Of a stretch of 64,000 nucleotides of DNA, positions 27,186 through 35,576 are shown in pieces (the stretch's first letter is position 1; each line of letters starts with the position of its first letter). The position numbers and the translations under genes are program-made. The notes beneath the pieces were generated by a model, which was not told where the DNA came from, searched no databases, and worked only from the letters and a program-made list of their open reading frames with translations. Source of the stretch: Treponema sp. (GTDB lineage Bacteria > Spirochaetota > Spirochaetia > Treponematales > Breznakiellaceae); contig JAIRQN010000106.1 in NCBI GenBank assembly GCA_031256445.1, positions 31,897 to 95,896 on the forward strand, in the 5' to 3' direction.

Positions 27186-28304
27186 TTAATCGTTTTCCAG
27201 CCTTCCGGACTGGTAAATCGCCGCCCCTTCAAGCTGAAAATCCGGCGTGCCGTTCCCCTGCAATTTAATTTTACCCAGCACTTCAAGGGGGCGTTCGCTG
27301 TTAAGGGCAACAGGCCTGTCAAATACTACAGGCACTATTCCTTCCAGGGTTCTGCGCGTGTCATATCCTACAAGAAAATCAAAGCGGGTATATTCTTCAA
27401 GCACTTCGACGTTAGTTGCCATTCCCCGCCAGATCACGTATACGTCTCTGTAAATGACAGGTTCATTCTTGACATCTGACAGTGTAAAATTATCTTCCCT
27501 CCTGAAACTGTCAAAACCGGGAGCCGTCATATTCTCAAGCAGAAGGCGGGCCCTGTTTTTTAACCCGTCTGAAGCGTTTGATTCCAGCAAACGGTTAAGA
27601 TTTACTTTCGCCGCTTCGTCCCGCCATGAGGTAAACATGGAAAGAGCCCTGTCGTAAAGACCTATCGCCTGATCTCGGGTAAGTATGTATCTGTACGATC
27701 CGCCGGTTTCTACAGAAGCGTTTCTTTCCTGGACTGAAAGCGTAAATTCCGCTGTTGAACGCTGAGTTTTTACCGGGAAAGGGTTTGGCAGGACATTAAC
27801 CTTTATCAGGATGCCGCATGCCGCGATAACAACCGCCGCTGCAATAAGGGAAACGCCAAAAATTGTTTTTGGCATGATACGCGCGGATGGAATCGGCGGG
27901 AATAATTTATGGAGGTTTTCCGCCATCCAGTCGGACAGTTCTTCCGTCGTAGAATGTTTGCGTATAACAGTAAGCGCCTTTTTCGCGGTTTTATTTTCAG
28001 GATCCATTTCCTGAACGTCAAGGTAATAATCCACTGCCTGCACGGTATCCATGCGCTTAAGATACAGTATCGCGAAACCGAGCAGTAGCATGGGATCCTG
28101 TGGATGTATTTTTCTTGCAAGATTGAAGCTTTTATGCGCTTCCGCGAAACTGCCCGCGTAAAGGCAGATCACGCCATACAGATAATAATATTTAAAGGAG
28201 CCGTAATACCGGTCTTCTTCCTCCTGCATTATTTTCAGCGCGCTTTCAAAGTTGCGCATCCTTGCAAGACGCGCGGCTTTATTCAATACAGGATCGATTT
28301 TCAT
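27186..28304 (-). CDS. TPR protein with central membrane helix
   Basis: Residues 1-125 form about three TPR units (for example YLYGVICLYAGSFAEAHKSF and AILYLKRMDTVQAVDYYL), followed by a single membrane helix at about 146-168 and an extracytoplasmic half (about 175-372) of unknown fold. The cytoplasmic TPR/periplasmic domain layout suggests a membrane scaffold. It starts 2 bases after the stop of the upstream TPR gene, so the pair form one operon. No enzymatic motif is visible. Confidence 0.72.
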   Translation of the reverse strand: MKIDPVLNKAARLARMRNFESALKIMQEEEDRYYGSFKYYYLYGVICLYAGSFAEAHKSFNLARKIHPQDPMLLLGFAILYLKRMDTVQAVDYYLDVQEMDPENKTAKKALTVIRKHSTTEELSDWMAENLHKLFPPIPSARIMPKTIFGVSLIAAAVVIAACGILIKVNVLPNPFPVKTQRSTAEFTLSVQERNASVETGGSYRYILTRDQAIGLYDRALSMFTSWRDEAAKVNLNRLLESNASDGLKNRARLLLENMTAPGFDSFRREDNFTLSDVKNEPVIYRDVYVIWRGMATNVEVLEEYTRFDFLVGYDTRRTLEGIVPVVFDRPVALNSERPLEVLGKIKLQGNGTPDFQLEGAAIYQSGRLEND

Positions 28305-28306
28305 CT

Positions 28307-29347
28307 TTACCGAGCTCCGGGCAGCCGCCGTAAATCCTCCAATTGTCTTGCCCTTCTTCTCAATTCATCGTTTGGATTTTGAATATTTCCGGCTGGCGCT
28401 TCGTTCTCAGGTTCAATCTGTTCAACAGGATTTTCAACGGTTACAGGATAATTCTCGATTAGGGAAAAATCTTCGGATATTTCTTCCGCCAGGATTTGCT
28501 CATCCGCTGAATAATCAGGAATTTGGGTAGATACCGGAGGTTCCTGTCTGACGCTTTCGGTAACTGCGCTATCCTGAACAAAAGAAGCCGGAGTCTGAGT
28601 AAGTTCGGCTATGCGTCTCTGATAGGAGTTTATCGCATTTTCGTATGTTTTAAGTTTTCGCTGATAATCTTCGCTTGTTCTGAGGGATTCCTCATGACTC
28701 CATCGCAAAAGGGCCAAAAGTTCGGTTTCTATCTTTTTTTGTTTAATTAAGTCAATTCTGTAGGAGGCAGCTTCTATTTTCGGACTGCCAGGGTATCTGG
28801 CGATTACCCATGCGTAAAATTTTTCCGCTTCTTCAAACTGTCCCATTGAATAAAGACATTCGCCCATCCAGAAAAAAGCCGCCGCTCTGCGATTTGCCGC
28901 CTGCCCGTCCTGCGAGGGAACATTTTCACTGTACTGCCTGAACAGCAGCAGAGCCTCCTCAAAGAATCCCTGATTAAAATACGCCCTTGCCCTGTGGTAC
29001 GCCATATCCTTGTTGTAGTATGAATCAGGAGCTTTTCTGGCAAGTTCGTCCATATCCTTTATCGCCGAACCATAATCGGCAATTGCCAGTTCCGATAAAA
29101 TTACCCAATACAGCGCATGAGCCCAATCATCCGGGTTTACAGCAATTTCCTGGGCGCCGCGGAATTCTGCAGCGGCTTCCGCCATGCGGGATGAGCTGTA
29201 TAACCTTACGCCGCTGTTAAATTTCCGCGCAAAATCATTGGGAGCCTGCTGGGCTTCCAAAACACCGGCTGTGAACAGCATCAGGCATAACAGCAGCTTA
29301 AAACCGCCGCATAGAGGAACTTTTTTGGTAATAGGAGGAAAATACAT
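28307..29347 (-). CDS. Secreted TPR protein (YbgF/BamD-like)
   Basis: An N-terminal signal sequence (about 15-32, ending in LEAQQ) precedes a TPR domain (about 38-215) with repeats such as FNSGVRLYSSSRMAEAAAEF and FWMGECLYSMGQFEEAEKFY, then a coiled region (about 215-245) and an acidic Pro/Glu-rich C-terminal third of low complexity. This is typical of periplasmic cell-envelope scaffolds like YbgF, but I cannot assign a partner. The promoter abuts the ATG and no Shine-Dalgarno is present. Confidence 0.75.
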   Translation of the reverse strand: MYFPPITKKVPLCGGFKLLLCLMLFTAGVLEAQQAPNDFARKFNSGVRLYSSSRMAEAAAEFRGAQEIAVNPDDWAHALYWVILSELAIADYGSAIKDMDELARKAPDSYYNKDMAYHRARAYFNQGFFEEALLLFRQYSENVPSQDGQAANRRAAAFFWMGECLYSMGQFEEAEKFYAWVIARYPGSPKIEAASYRIDLIKQKKIETELLALLRWSHEESLRTSEDYQRKLKTYENAINSYQRRIAELTQTPASFVQDSAVTESVRQEPPVSTQIPDYSADEQILAEEISEDFSLIENYPVTVENPVEQIEPENEAPAGNIQNPNDELRRRARQLEDLRRLPGAR

Positions 29348-29353
29348 ACTCTT

Positions 29354-29383
29354 ATTATACTATTTTTCGGTATTATTTGCCAA
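29354..29383 (-). promoter_or_regulatory. Promoter of the secreted TPR gene pair, leaderless spacing
   Basis: Minus-strand TTGGCA (29383-29378), an 18-base spacer and a perfect TATAAT (29359-29354) end 6 bases before the ATG at 29347. The bases between (AAGAGT) are too short for leader plus ribosome site. Confidence 0.7.
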
Positions 29384-29413
29384 CATATATAGTAAATAGA
29401 ATTTAGTCACTTG

Positions 29414-30064
29414 TTATATTTGCAGTTGTTTAACAAGGCCGCTTTTATCGCCGCTTTTAAAAAAGGAAGAGCCAATAACCAGTATATCCGTTCCCGCTTT
29501 TTTGGCTTCGGGCGCCGTTATTTCGTTAATTCCGCCGTCAACAGAGATAAGAAAGTCAAGTTCGGCTTCTTCCCTCATTTTTGCCAGCTTATTTACTTTA
29601 TTTAAACATTCCGGAATCAGTTTTTGACCGCCAAACCCCGGATTTACCGTCATAATCAGAGCTAAATCTATGAATGGCAATACCTCTTCCAAAACAGAAA
29701 CAGGCGTTGAAGGGACAATTGCAATACCAGCTTTTAACCCCGTGCCGCGTATTTCGGACAGAAATTTCTGGGTATGCGTTTCAGCTTCGTAATGGAATGT
29801 AATACTGTCCGCTCCGGCGTCTGCAAATTCCCAAATATACCGGTTTGGATGAACGATCATCAGATGAACGTCCAAAAATGCCTTTGTTATCCTCCTGACA
29901 GCGCGGACTAAAGAAGGACCGAATGTCAAATTCGGAACAAATGAGCCGTCCATTACATCCATGTGAAGCCAGGACGCGCCTGAAGCGTCAATTTCTGATA
30001 CCGCGCTGCCAATATTGGTAAAATCCGCGGATAAAATTGAAGGTGAAACGATTATTTTGCCCAT
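29414..30064 (-). CDS. rpe: Ribulose-phosphate 3-epimerase
   Basis: Rpe interconverts ribulose-5-phosphate and xylulose-5-phosphate in the pentose phosphate pathway. The 216-residue TIM barrel has every family motif: SPSILSADF, MDVMDGSFVPN, HLMIVHP, VNPGFGGQK and SVDGGI, with the metal-binding His/Asp residues in place. It complements gnd further along the window. Start at ATG 30064 directly follows its promoter. Confidence 0.97.
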   Translation of the reverse strand: MGKIIVSPSILSADFTNIGSAVSEIDASGASWLHMDVMDGSFVPNLTFGPSLVRAVRRITKAFLDVHLMIVHPNRYIWEFADAGADSITFHYEAETHTQKFLSEIRGTGLKAGIAIVPSTPVSVLEEVLPFIDLALIMTVNPGFGGQKLIPECLNKVNKLAKMREEAELDFLISVDGGINEITAPEAKKAGTDILVIGSSFFKSGDKSGLVKQLQI

Positions 30065-30072
30065 TAATTAAG

Positions 30073-30101
30073 AATATACCGATTTGATACGCTATTGTCA
30101 A
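30073..30101 (-). promoter_or_regulatory. Promoter of rpe, leaderless, sharing its -35 with the divergent promoter
   Basis: Minus-strand consensus TTGACA (30101-30096), a 17-base spacer and TATATT (30078-30073) predict a start about 2 bases before the ATG at 30064. The -35 hexamer overlaps, base for base on the other strand, the -35 of the plus-strand promoter at 30095-30124. Confidence 0.72.
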
Positions 30102-30124
30102 ACCATAAAAAAATAAGGTATTAT
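30095..30124 (+). promoter_or_regulatory. Promoter of the TPR-greA operon, predicted leaderless GTG start
   Basis: TTGTCA (30095-30100), an 18-base spacer and TATTAT (30119-30124) predict transcription starting about at the GTG codon at 30131. No Shine-Dalgarno is possible in the 6 intervening bases. Confidence 0.68.
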
Positions 30125-30130
30125 TAATAA

Positions 30131-31087
30131 GTGGAACAAAAACAGGCGGCTGCGCTGCTGAAGGATGCATATGATAAACTGAAAGCCTCTGACGCAAAAG
30201 AAGCCTGTGTTCTTTTGGAGCAGGCTCTGGATATTGATTTTGAAAATGAAGAGGTAAAATACGCTTTAAAATGCGTACACTGGTGGCTGGAACATGTCAG
30301 GAAAATTGATGAAATCAGGGAACCATACGAAAAGGGAGGTTTTATCCTTTCCCTGTTAAAGCCGTATCATATTTTTTTGGAACAGTTTGACAATGCCTAT
30401 GATCACTGCCAGTATGTGATTCGCTATTATGTATATTCCAAAGCTCTCTTTTTTTTTAAAGGGCTTCTTGGAAGCCCGGCGAATCAGCACGACCCCGGAC
30501 TGCTGCTTTTGGTAGGCCGCTGTTACAAAGGACTTGGCAATTACGAAGAAGCCCTGAATTACCTGGAGCAGGCTGTGCGTTTTAAAAGAGAAGACGCCGA
30601 GACGCTTGCTGAAGTAGCGGATTTGAACGCTCTGTTAGCTGAAACAAAAGCCGCCAAAGCCCTGTTCAGGGAAGCGTTTTTTCTTGATCCTTCAAAGATC
30701 GATATACGCTCTTTGGAGTCGGCCTTTATTCTGGAACTGCGGGACAAGGTAGCCAGGCTGGGATACAGTGAAGATTTGCTTTGCGAGTGGATACCTGTTT
30801 ACGGATATCTGTGGAGCGTGTTTTCCGTAAAACGCGAATTAAAGCAGACGGAAGTAGGCAGGCTAAAACAGTCAATATTTTCGCTTGAAGCCGAATGCGA
30901 GGCGAATCCCGGAAGAAAGGAACTGTTAAAACCGCGGCTTTTAAACCGCTATTTCTGGCTTATTGATCATTATGAAAATAACCATGAGGATCCTTCGCTG
31001 ATCGAAGAGACCCTGTTAAAAATAAAAGTTACCGATCCGGATATTTATCAGAAATATACCGGACAGACGAGGAGTGAAAAAAAATGA
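30131..31087 (+). CDS. TPR protein upstream of greA
   Basis: This is a cytoplasmic 318-residue protein without signal or membrane segments. It starts at GTG 30131. TPR units are visible at about 3-40 (AAALLKDAYDKLKASDAKEA) and 120-185 (LLLLVGRCYKGLGNYEEALNYLEQAV). Its stop overlaps the greA start as ATGA (31084-31087), so expression is coupled to the long GreA and the two may act together; this is inference from context. Confidence 0.75.
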   Translation: MEQKQAAALLKDAYDKLKASDAKEACVLLEQALDIDFENEEVKYALKCVHWWLEHVRKIDEIREPYEKGGFILSLLKPYHIFLEQFDNAYDHCQYVIRYYVYSKALFFFKGLLGSPANQHDPGLLLLVGRCYKGLGNYEEALNYLEQAVRFKREDAETLAEVADLNALLAETKAAKALFREAFFLDPSKIDIRSLESAFILELRDKVARLGYSEDLLCEWIPVYGYLWSVFSVKRELKQTEVGRLKQSIFSLEAECEANPGRKELLKPRLLNRYFWLIDHYENNHEDPSLIEETLLKIKVTDPDIYQKYTGQTRSEKK

Positions 31088-33807
31088 GTAATACCGAAAC
31101 AGCCGGGACGCCAGCTTTGTCAGAGCAGGCGCAGGCGCTGCTTAAAAGCCTCCAGGAAATGTTGAATGAGGAAAAATGGACCAGAGCTGCCCTGAATAAC
31201 TATTCAACCAGCCAGTTCAAGGAACTGGACGTTATTCTGAAGAACGCGCGCGAAGAGAAGGTTATAGACGATCTGAAAAAGAACTGCGACGAACATTTAA
31301 CGCATACAAGGAACAGCATTATCGCCCTTTATCTTTCGGGTATGGTCGCCCTTTCCCGCCAGATAATAGACGATTCTGCGATAATTAACCTTGTATCGAT
31401 ATTTCTGGATAACCATAAATGGAGCATTGTAAAATATCTTTGCGAAAGGATTCTGGATTACGGAGAATCAAAGTTCGCGCTGCGCACGCTTGCTGACTGC
31501 CATAAAAACGACAACGAAGAAGAGCTTGTTTTTTCCGTCTGGGAAAGGCTTGTCAAGGTTGATTTTGAGGAAGCAGACATCGCCAAAGCCCTTGCTGAGC
31601 ATTACGAGAAACTCGGCAAAAAGGAAATTACCATAGATTACTATAAAAAGGCGCTGCATCGTTACATTAACAAGGCTCATTTCGCCAATGTCCGCGACAT
31701 CTGGGACAAGCTCATCGCGATAAATTTTGAAGACATTGATTTTTTTCTTCATATTCAGAAAAAAATAGCAAAAGGCATAAGCGATGATAAAACCGTAATT
31801 CTTCTTAATGAGCTTTACGCGAAGTACAAGGATATTGATATTGACATCGCGGTGAACATCCTGAAAATTGTTCTTGATTACGACGAAAGGGACGTGCACG
31901 GAAGAAGGGAAATAATCGAATGTTTCAGGAAAAAGTACGCGGATCACAGTCAGTTGGAAGAATATATCCGCATATCAAACCTTTCGCAGAATTACCGCGA
32001 TGTTCACAAGGCAATATCCGATTTTGAAAAACACATTGCCTTTGACAAGGGCAATTTTGTGTATCACCGCACATGGGGAGTTGGACGTATCGCCAGCATT
32101 CACGGCGATGAAATCAGCATTGATTTCGCAAAAAAGCGCGGCCATTCAATGTCATTGAAAATGGCTGTTGACGCGCTGCAGACGCTTTCCAAAAACCACA
32201 TATGGGTACTAAAAGCGACCAAAAAAAAGGAAGAATTGCGCGAAAAGGTTAAAAACGACTATGTCTGGACATTAAAAATAATAATTAAAAGTTTTGCCAA
32301 CAACTGCGACATGAAAAGAATTAAAGCGGAACTTTCTCCTTCCCTTCTTTCAGCCGGAGAATGGTCAACATGGAGCGGCAAGGCGCGGGATATTCTTAAA
32401 ACCAATCCTGAATTCGGGGTAAGCTCTGACAATAACGAGGTATATATCGTCCGCGACAGGCCGATCAGCGTATCGGAAAAGCTGTACAATGAATTTAACG
32501 CGCAAAGACATTTCTTTGACCGCGTATCCGCTATCCGCGATTATGCCAACAATAAAAACACGGATCCTGATTCTGAATATTTTACAGAGATGATTTCGTA
32601 TTTTACGGCGTTTTTGCGCGGCGCAAATACCGAACAGTCTGTCGCCTCCTATCTGCTTATCAATGAATTATCGTCCAATAAAAGTTACGCTTACCTTAAA
32701 TCCGCAATAACGGTAGATTTCGCCGAAATTTTCGCCGGTATCAGCAGTCTTCCGGCATTATTCAAAAATCTGAAAGACTCAAAACTAAGGGAAGAATTCT
32801 TTATAAACATCAAGCTATTCATAACAGAATGGCCCGATATTTACGTTAAACTCTTCCCGTATACGCTGATTTCCTCAATTACAAAGGATATAGAAAACGC
32901 CGGTTACGAGGATAAGCTGACTGTTATGTGCAACGACTGTTTTGATCATTTCCGCGAAAACCGGGAAGCGGTAGTCTGGCTGTATAAAAATTCCAGAGAT
33001 ACAAGCTGGTTTAAAAATACCAATATAAATTACGAAAAACAGCTGATTACCCTTATCCATATCCTGGATATTACATACCGTGATATTGAAAATCACAAGG
33101 ATACGCCGGAAAACAGAAAAATAAACAAACAGGTTTATAATATCCTGTTCAAAAACGGCGATCTTACCGCTTTTATTGACAATGCCGACGAAGATACAAT
33201 AATAAGAATTTTTACCTTTATAAACGACATAAGGGATTTGGATCCGCAGGATAAACTGAATCTGCGCTCGAGAATAATTGATAAACATCCTGAATTTAAA
33301 TTCTTCGGAGACGCGGAAAAGAAAGTCACAAGAGGGCTTATGGTTACTCTTGTCATGTATGAAGAGAAACAAAGGCAGCTTTCGTTAATTATCAGCGAAG
33401 AAATTCCGGCCAACTCCAAGGAAATTGAGTATGCTCTTTCTTTGGGCGATTTAAGGGAAAACGCCGAGTACAAGGCGGCAAAAGAAAAACAGGAACAGCT
33501 TAACTCCCAGATCGCGAAACTTAAGGAAGATATTGAAAGAGCGCAGATTTTTGATCCGCAGTCCGTAAATACCGCCAGGGTTTCCTTTGGCACAAAAGTC
33601 GCCCTGCGCAATAATACATCGGGACAGCGTGAAGAGTTTACAATTCTGGGTCCCTGGGAATCCGATCCAAATAACAATATTATTTCCTATCTTTCTCCTT
33701 TCGGCAGTGCTATAATTAATAAGACGGCCGGGCAGGAATTTGAATTTGTCATTAATAATGAGAAGGTTTCTTACATGGTTGAAGATATTACGCCGGCAAA
33801 GATTTAA
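31084..33807 (+). CDS. greA: Long GreA-type transcription elongation factor with helical N-terminal extension
   Basis: GreA stimulates RNA cleavage by backtracked RNA polymerase. Only the last 130 of 907 residues are canonical GreA: a coiled coil (about 780-825) with the acidic-tip motif GDLRENAEYKAAKEKQ and the FKBP-like C-terminal domain (about 838-905). The first 320 residues are helical-repeat (HEAT/TPR-like); a small beta domain at about 327-375 (YHRTWGVGRIASIHGDEISIDF) resembles the CarD/RID RNA-polymerase-interacting fold; 400-780 is helical and unrecognised. Long GreA proteins are known from treponemes. The extension probably supplies extra polymerase or partner contacts, which is inference. 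Confidence 0.88.
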   Translation: MSNTETAGTPALSEQAQALLKSLQEMLNEEKWTRAALNNYSTSQFKELDVILKNAREEKVIDDLKKNCDEHLTHTRNSIIALYLSGMVALSRQIIDDSAIINLVSIFLDNHKWSIVKYLCERILDYGESKFALRTLADCHKNDNEEELVFSVWERLVKVDFEEADIAKALAEHYEKLGKKEITIDYYKKALHRYINKAHFANVRDIWDKLIAINFEDIDFFLHIQKKIAKGISDDKTVILLNELYAKYKDIDIDIAVNILKIVLDYDERDVHGRREIIECFRKKYADHSQLEEYIRISNLSQNYRDVHKAISDFEKHIAFDKGNFVYHRTWGVGRIASIHGDEISIDFAKKRGHSMSLKMAVDALQTLSKNHIWVLKATKKKEELREKVKNDYVWTLKIIIKSFANNCDMKRIKAELSPSLLSAGEWSTWSGKARDILKTNPEFGVSSDNNEVYIVRDRPISVSEKLYNEFNAQRHFFDRVSAIRDYANNKNTDPDSEYFTEMISYFTAFLRGANTEQSVASYLLINELSSNKSYAYLKSAITVDFAEIFAGISSLPALFKNLKDSKLREEFFINIKLFITEWPDIYVKLFPYTLISSITKDIENAGYEDKLTVMCNDCFDHFRENREAVVWLYKNSRDTSWFKNTNINYEKQLITLIHILDITYRDIENHKDTPENRKINKQVYNILFKNGDLTAFIDNADEDTIIRIFTFINDIRDLDPQDKLNLRSRIIDKHPEFKFFGDAEKKVTRGLMVTLVMYEEKQRQLSLIISEEIPANSKEIEYALSLGDLRENAEYKAAKEKQEQLNSQIAKLKEDIERAQIFDPQSVNTARVSFGTKVALRNNTSGQREEFTILGPWESDPNNNIISYLSPFGSAIINKTAGQEFEFVINNEKVSYMVEDITPAKI

Positions 33808-33824
33808 ATAAAGCAGGGGTTAAT

Positions 33825-35576
33825 ATGAAAAGAAACGTAATAGCTTTATTACTGATAATAAGCGCGGTTTTTTGCATATACGGGCAGAGCACGTCCCCGG
33901 TCGATCTTGTACTGCTGCTGGATACATCATCAGCCATGAGTTCTTCATTTGACAAAGTGAACGATTACATAACCGGCGCTTTTCTTTCTGAGTTTTTAAG
34001 GATAGGAGATACATTTCACTTAATTACATTTTCCGGCGCGTCAAAACTGGATGCCGCCCGCAGGATCAACTCAAGAGGAGATGTAGAGACGATTATCGGA
34101 CGGATGCTGCTCCAATACCCTGTAGAAAACGGCAGCAATCCCGCAGCCGCGATAAATTTCACAGAACAGTATATCTCTGCCCTGCCCGTTCGCCAGAAAA
34201 AAGTTGTCATGATAAGCGTAAGCGATGCGGCTGCCGCGGCCAACGCCGCAAAACCCGGATTTAGTTCAAAAAACGCTACGCTGGATTTTGTTTCTGTTAC
34301 TCCGGGTCAGGCATTGGCAAATCTTCCGTCTTCCGGCCGCCCAAGACCGGCAGGTTCCGCCGCTCAAACTGCCGCGGCGCCTGTTTCCCCGGCGCGGCCT
34401 GTGTCGCCTGTTGCGCCCGCTCCACCGGCTCCTGCCCCGCAGACTGCTGCACCCGCTTCTCAGGCTCCTGCGCCGCAGACTGCCGCTCCTGCGCCCGTCG
34501 TACCAGCTCCTGCGCCGGTAACTACTGCTCCGCTCCAGTCAACCGTACCTTCGGATACATCCCCTGCACAGACCTCAGCGGCTTCTTCCCCGCAGGTTCC
34601 AGCCCAGAGAGCCGAATCAACCGCGCAAGAGCCGCCGCGTCAGCCAGAACCTCAGCCGAATCTAAAGGATGAAGGTCCTGACACGCAAACGCCTTCCACG
34701 GAAATTGCAAACGGCGCATCCGAAAAGAAACCGGCGGACAGCGGAAAAAGTTCCGGTACAGCAAAAGCATCGGTGAAACCTGAAAAAATAAAGAAAGCAG
34801 ATTCATCGCTGGATTTTTCTTTTCTTTTAATAATTGGATTGATAATTCTCGCTCTTTTAATTTTGGGTCTTATAATATTTTTCGTTCTGCGCAGATTGGG
34901 TTCAAGCCCTGGCCGCGTAATGGCTGAAGCGGCAAAAGGCGCCAGAGCCGGTGAAAAAGCTCCTGCAAGCGCGGCGCATCCTGCGGCTTCAAAACCTGTA
35001 ACGAAACCTCCCGAGCAATATGCGGCGAAATCTCCCGCGCAAAGCGCAGTCAAGTCTCCCGCACAAAACACAGCGAAGCCTCCAGCGCAGTTTGCCGATC
35101 ACAGCAAGGATCTTGCAAGCTACGCGGCGGCTCAGTCAAGACAGCGGACATCGCCATATTCGGACCGGCACAAAAAAACTGACATTGCACCCGCGCAGAT
35201 CAATCCCGCCGGCCCTCTCCTGTTAAATCTTTTTGTTGAGGATCAAAATACCGCTATTGGCAAAAGAAATATTCACTCGCTGAAATCAGGCTACAGCCTT
35301 ACGGTAGGCGGCGGAAAATCGGATTTCCTTATCTTCCTTGTTCCGATACCCGCCAATATCGGAGAAATAAAAAGGAACGGCACTGAATGTACCTTTATTC
35401 CGAAAAAGCCGAAATATTTCCCGGATTTGGGTTCCAGTGAGTTAAAGGACTGCGTAAATAAAACAATCCGCATTATTTCCGACAGGAACTACGAAATGCG
35501 TTTCAGATTTGAGATGTATGAAGATCCGCTTATTGCGCTTAACAGGTTACTCCATTCGGTTAAAGTACCGGGCTGA
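33825..35576 (+). CDS. vWA-like membrane protein with Pro/Ala-rich repeats
   Basis: A signal sequence (1-20) is followed by a von Willebrand A-like domain (about 25-160). Its metal site reads D33-T-S35-S-A37, so the third MIDAS residue (usually Ser) is Ala and metal binding may be weakened. Residues about 165-300 are Pro/Ala-rich with PAPQTAAPA-type repeats, then a membrane helix (about 327-353), a second linker of repeated KSPAQ units (about 385-425) and a C-terminal beta domain of about 110 residues that I do not recognise. It ends overlapping by 17 bases the 3' end of the convergent amidohydrolase gene. Its ribosome site is AGGGG. Confidence 0.75.
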   Translation: MKRNVIALLLIISAVFCIYGQSTSPVDLVLLLDTSSAMSSSFDKVNDYITGAFLSEFLRIGDTFHLITFSGASKLDAARRINSRGDVETIIGRMLLQYPVENGSNPAAAINFTEQYISALPVRQKKVVMISVSDAAAAANAAKPGFSSKNATLDFVSVTPGQALANLPSSGRPRPAGSAAQTAAAPVSPARPVSPVAPAPPAPAPQTAAPASQAPAPQTAAPAPVVPAPAPVTTAPLQSTVPSDTSPAQTSAASSPQVPAQRAESTAQEPPRQPEPQPNLKDEGPDTQTPSTEIANGASEKKPADSGKSSGTAKASVKPEKIKKADSSLDFSFLLIIGLIILALLILGLIIFFVLRRLGSSPGRVMAEAAKGARAGEKAPASAAHPAASKPVTKPPEQYAAKSPAQSAVKSPAQNTAKPPAQFADHSKDLASYAAAQSRQRTSPYSDRHKKTDIAPAQINPAGPLLLNLFVEDQNTAIGKRNIHSLKSGYSLTVGGGKSDFLIFLVPIPANIGEIKRNGTECTFIPKKPKYFPDLGSSELKDCVNKTIRIISDRNYEMRFRFEMYEDPLIALNRLLHSVKVPG

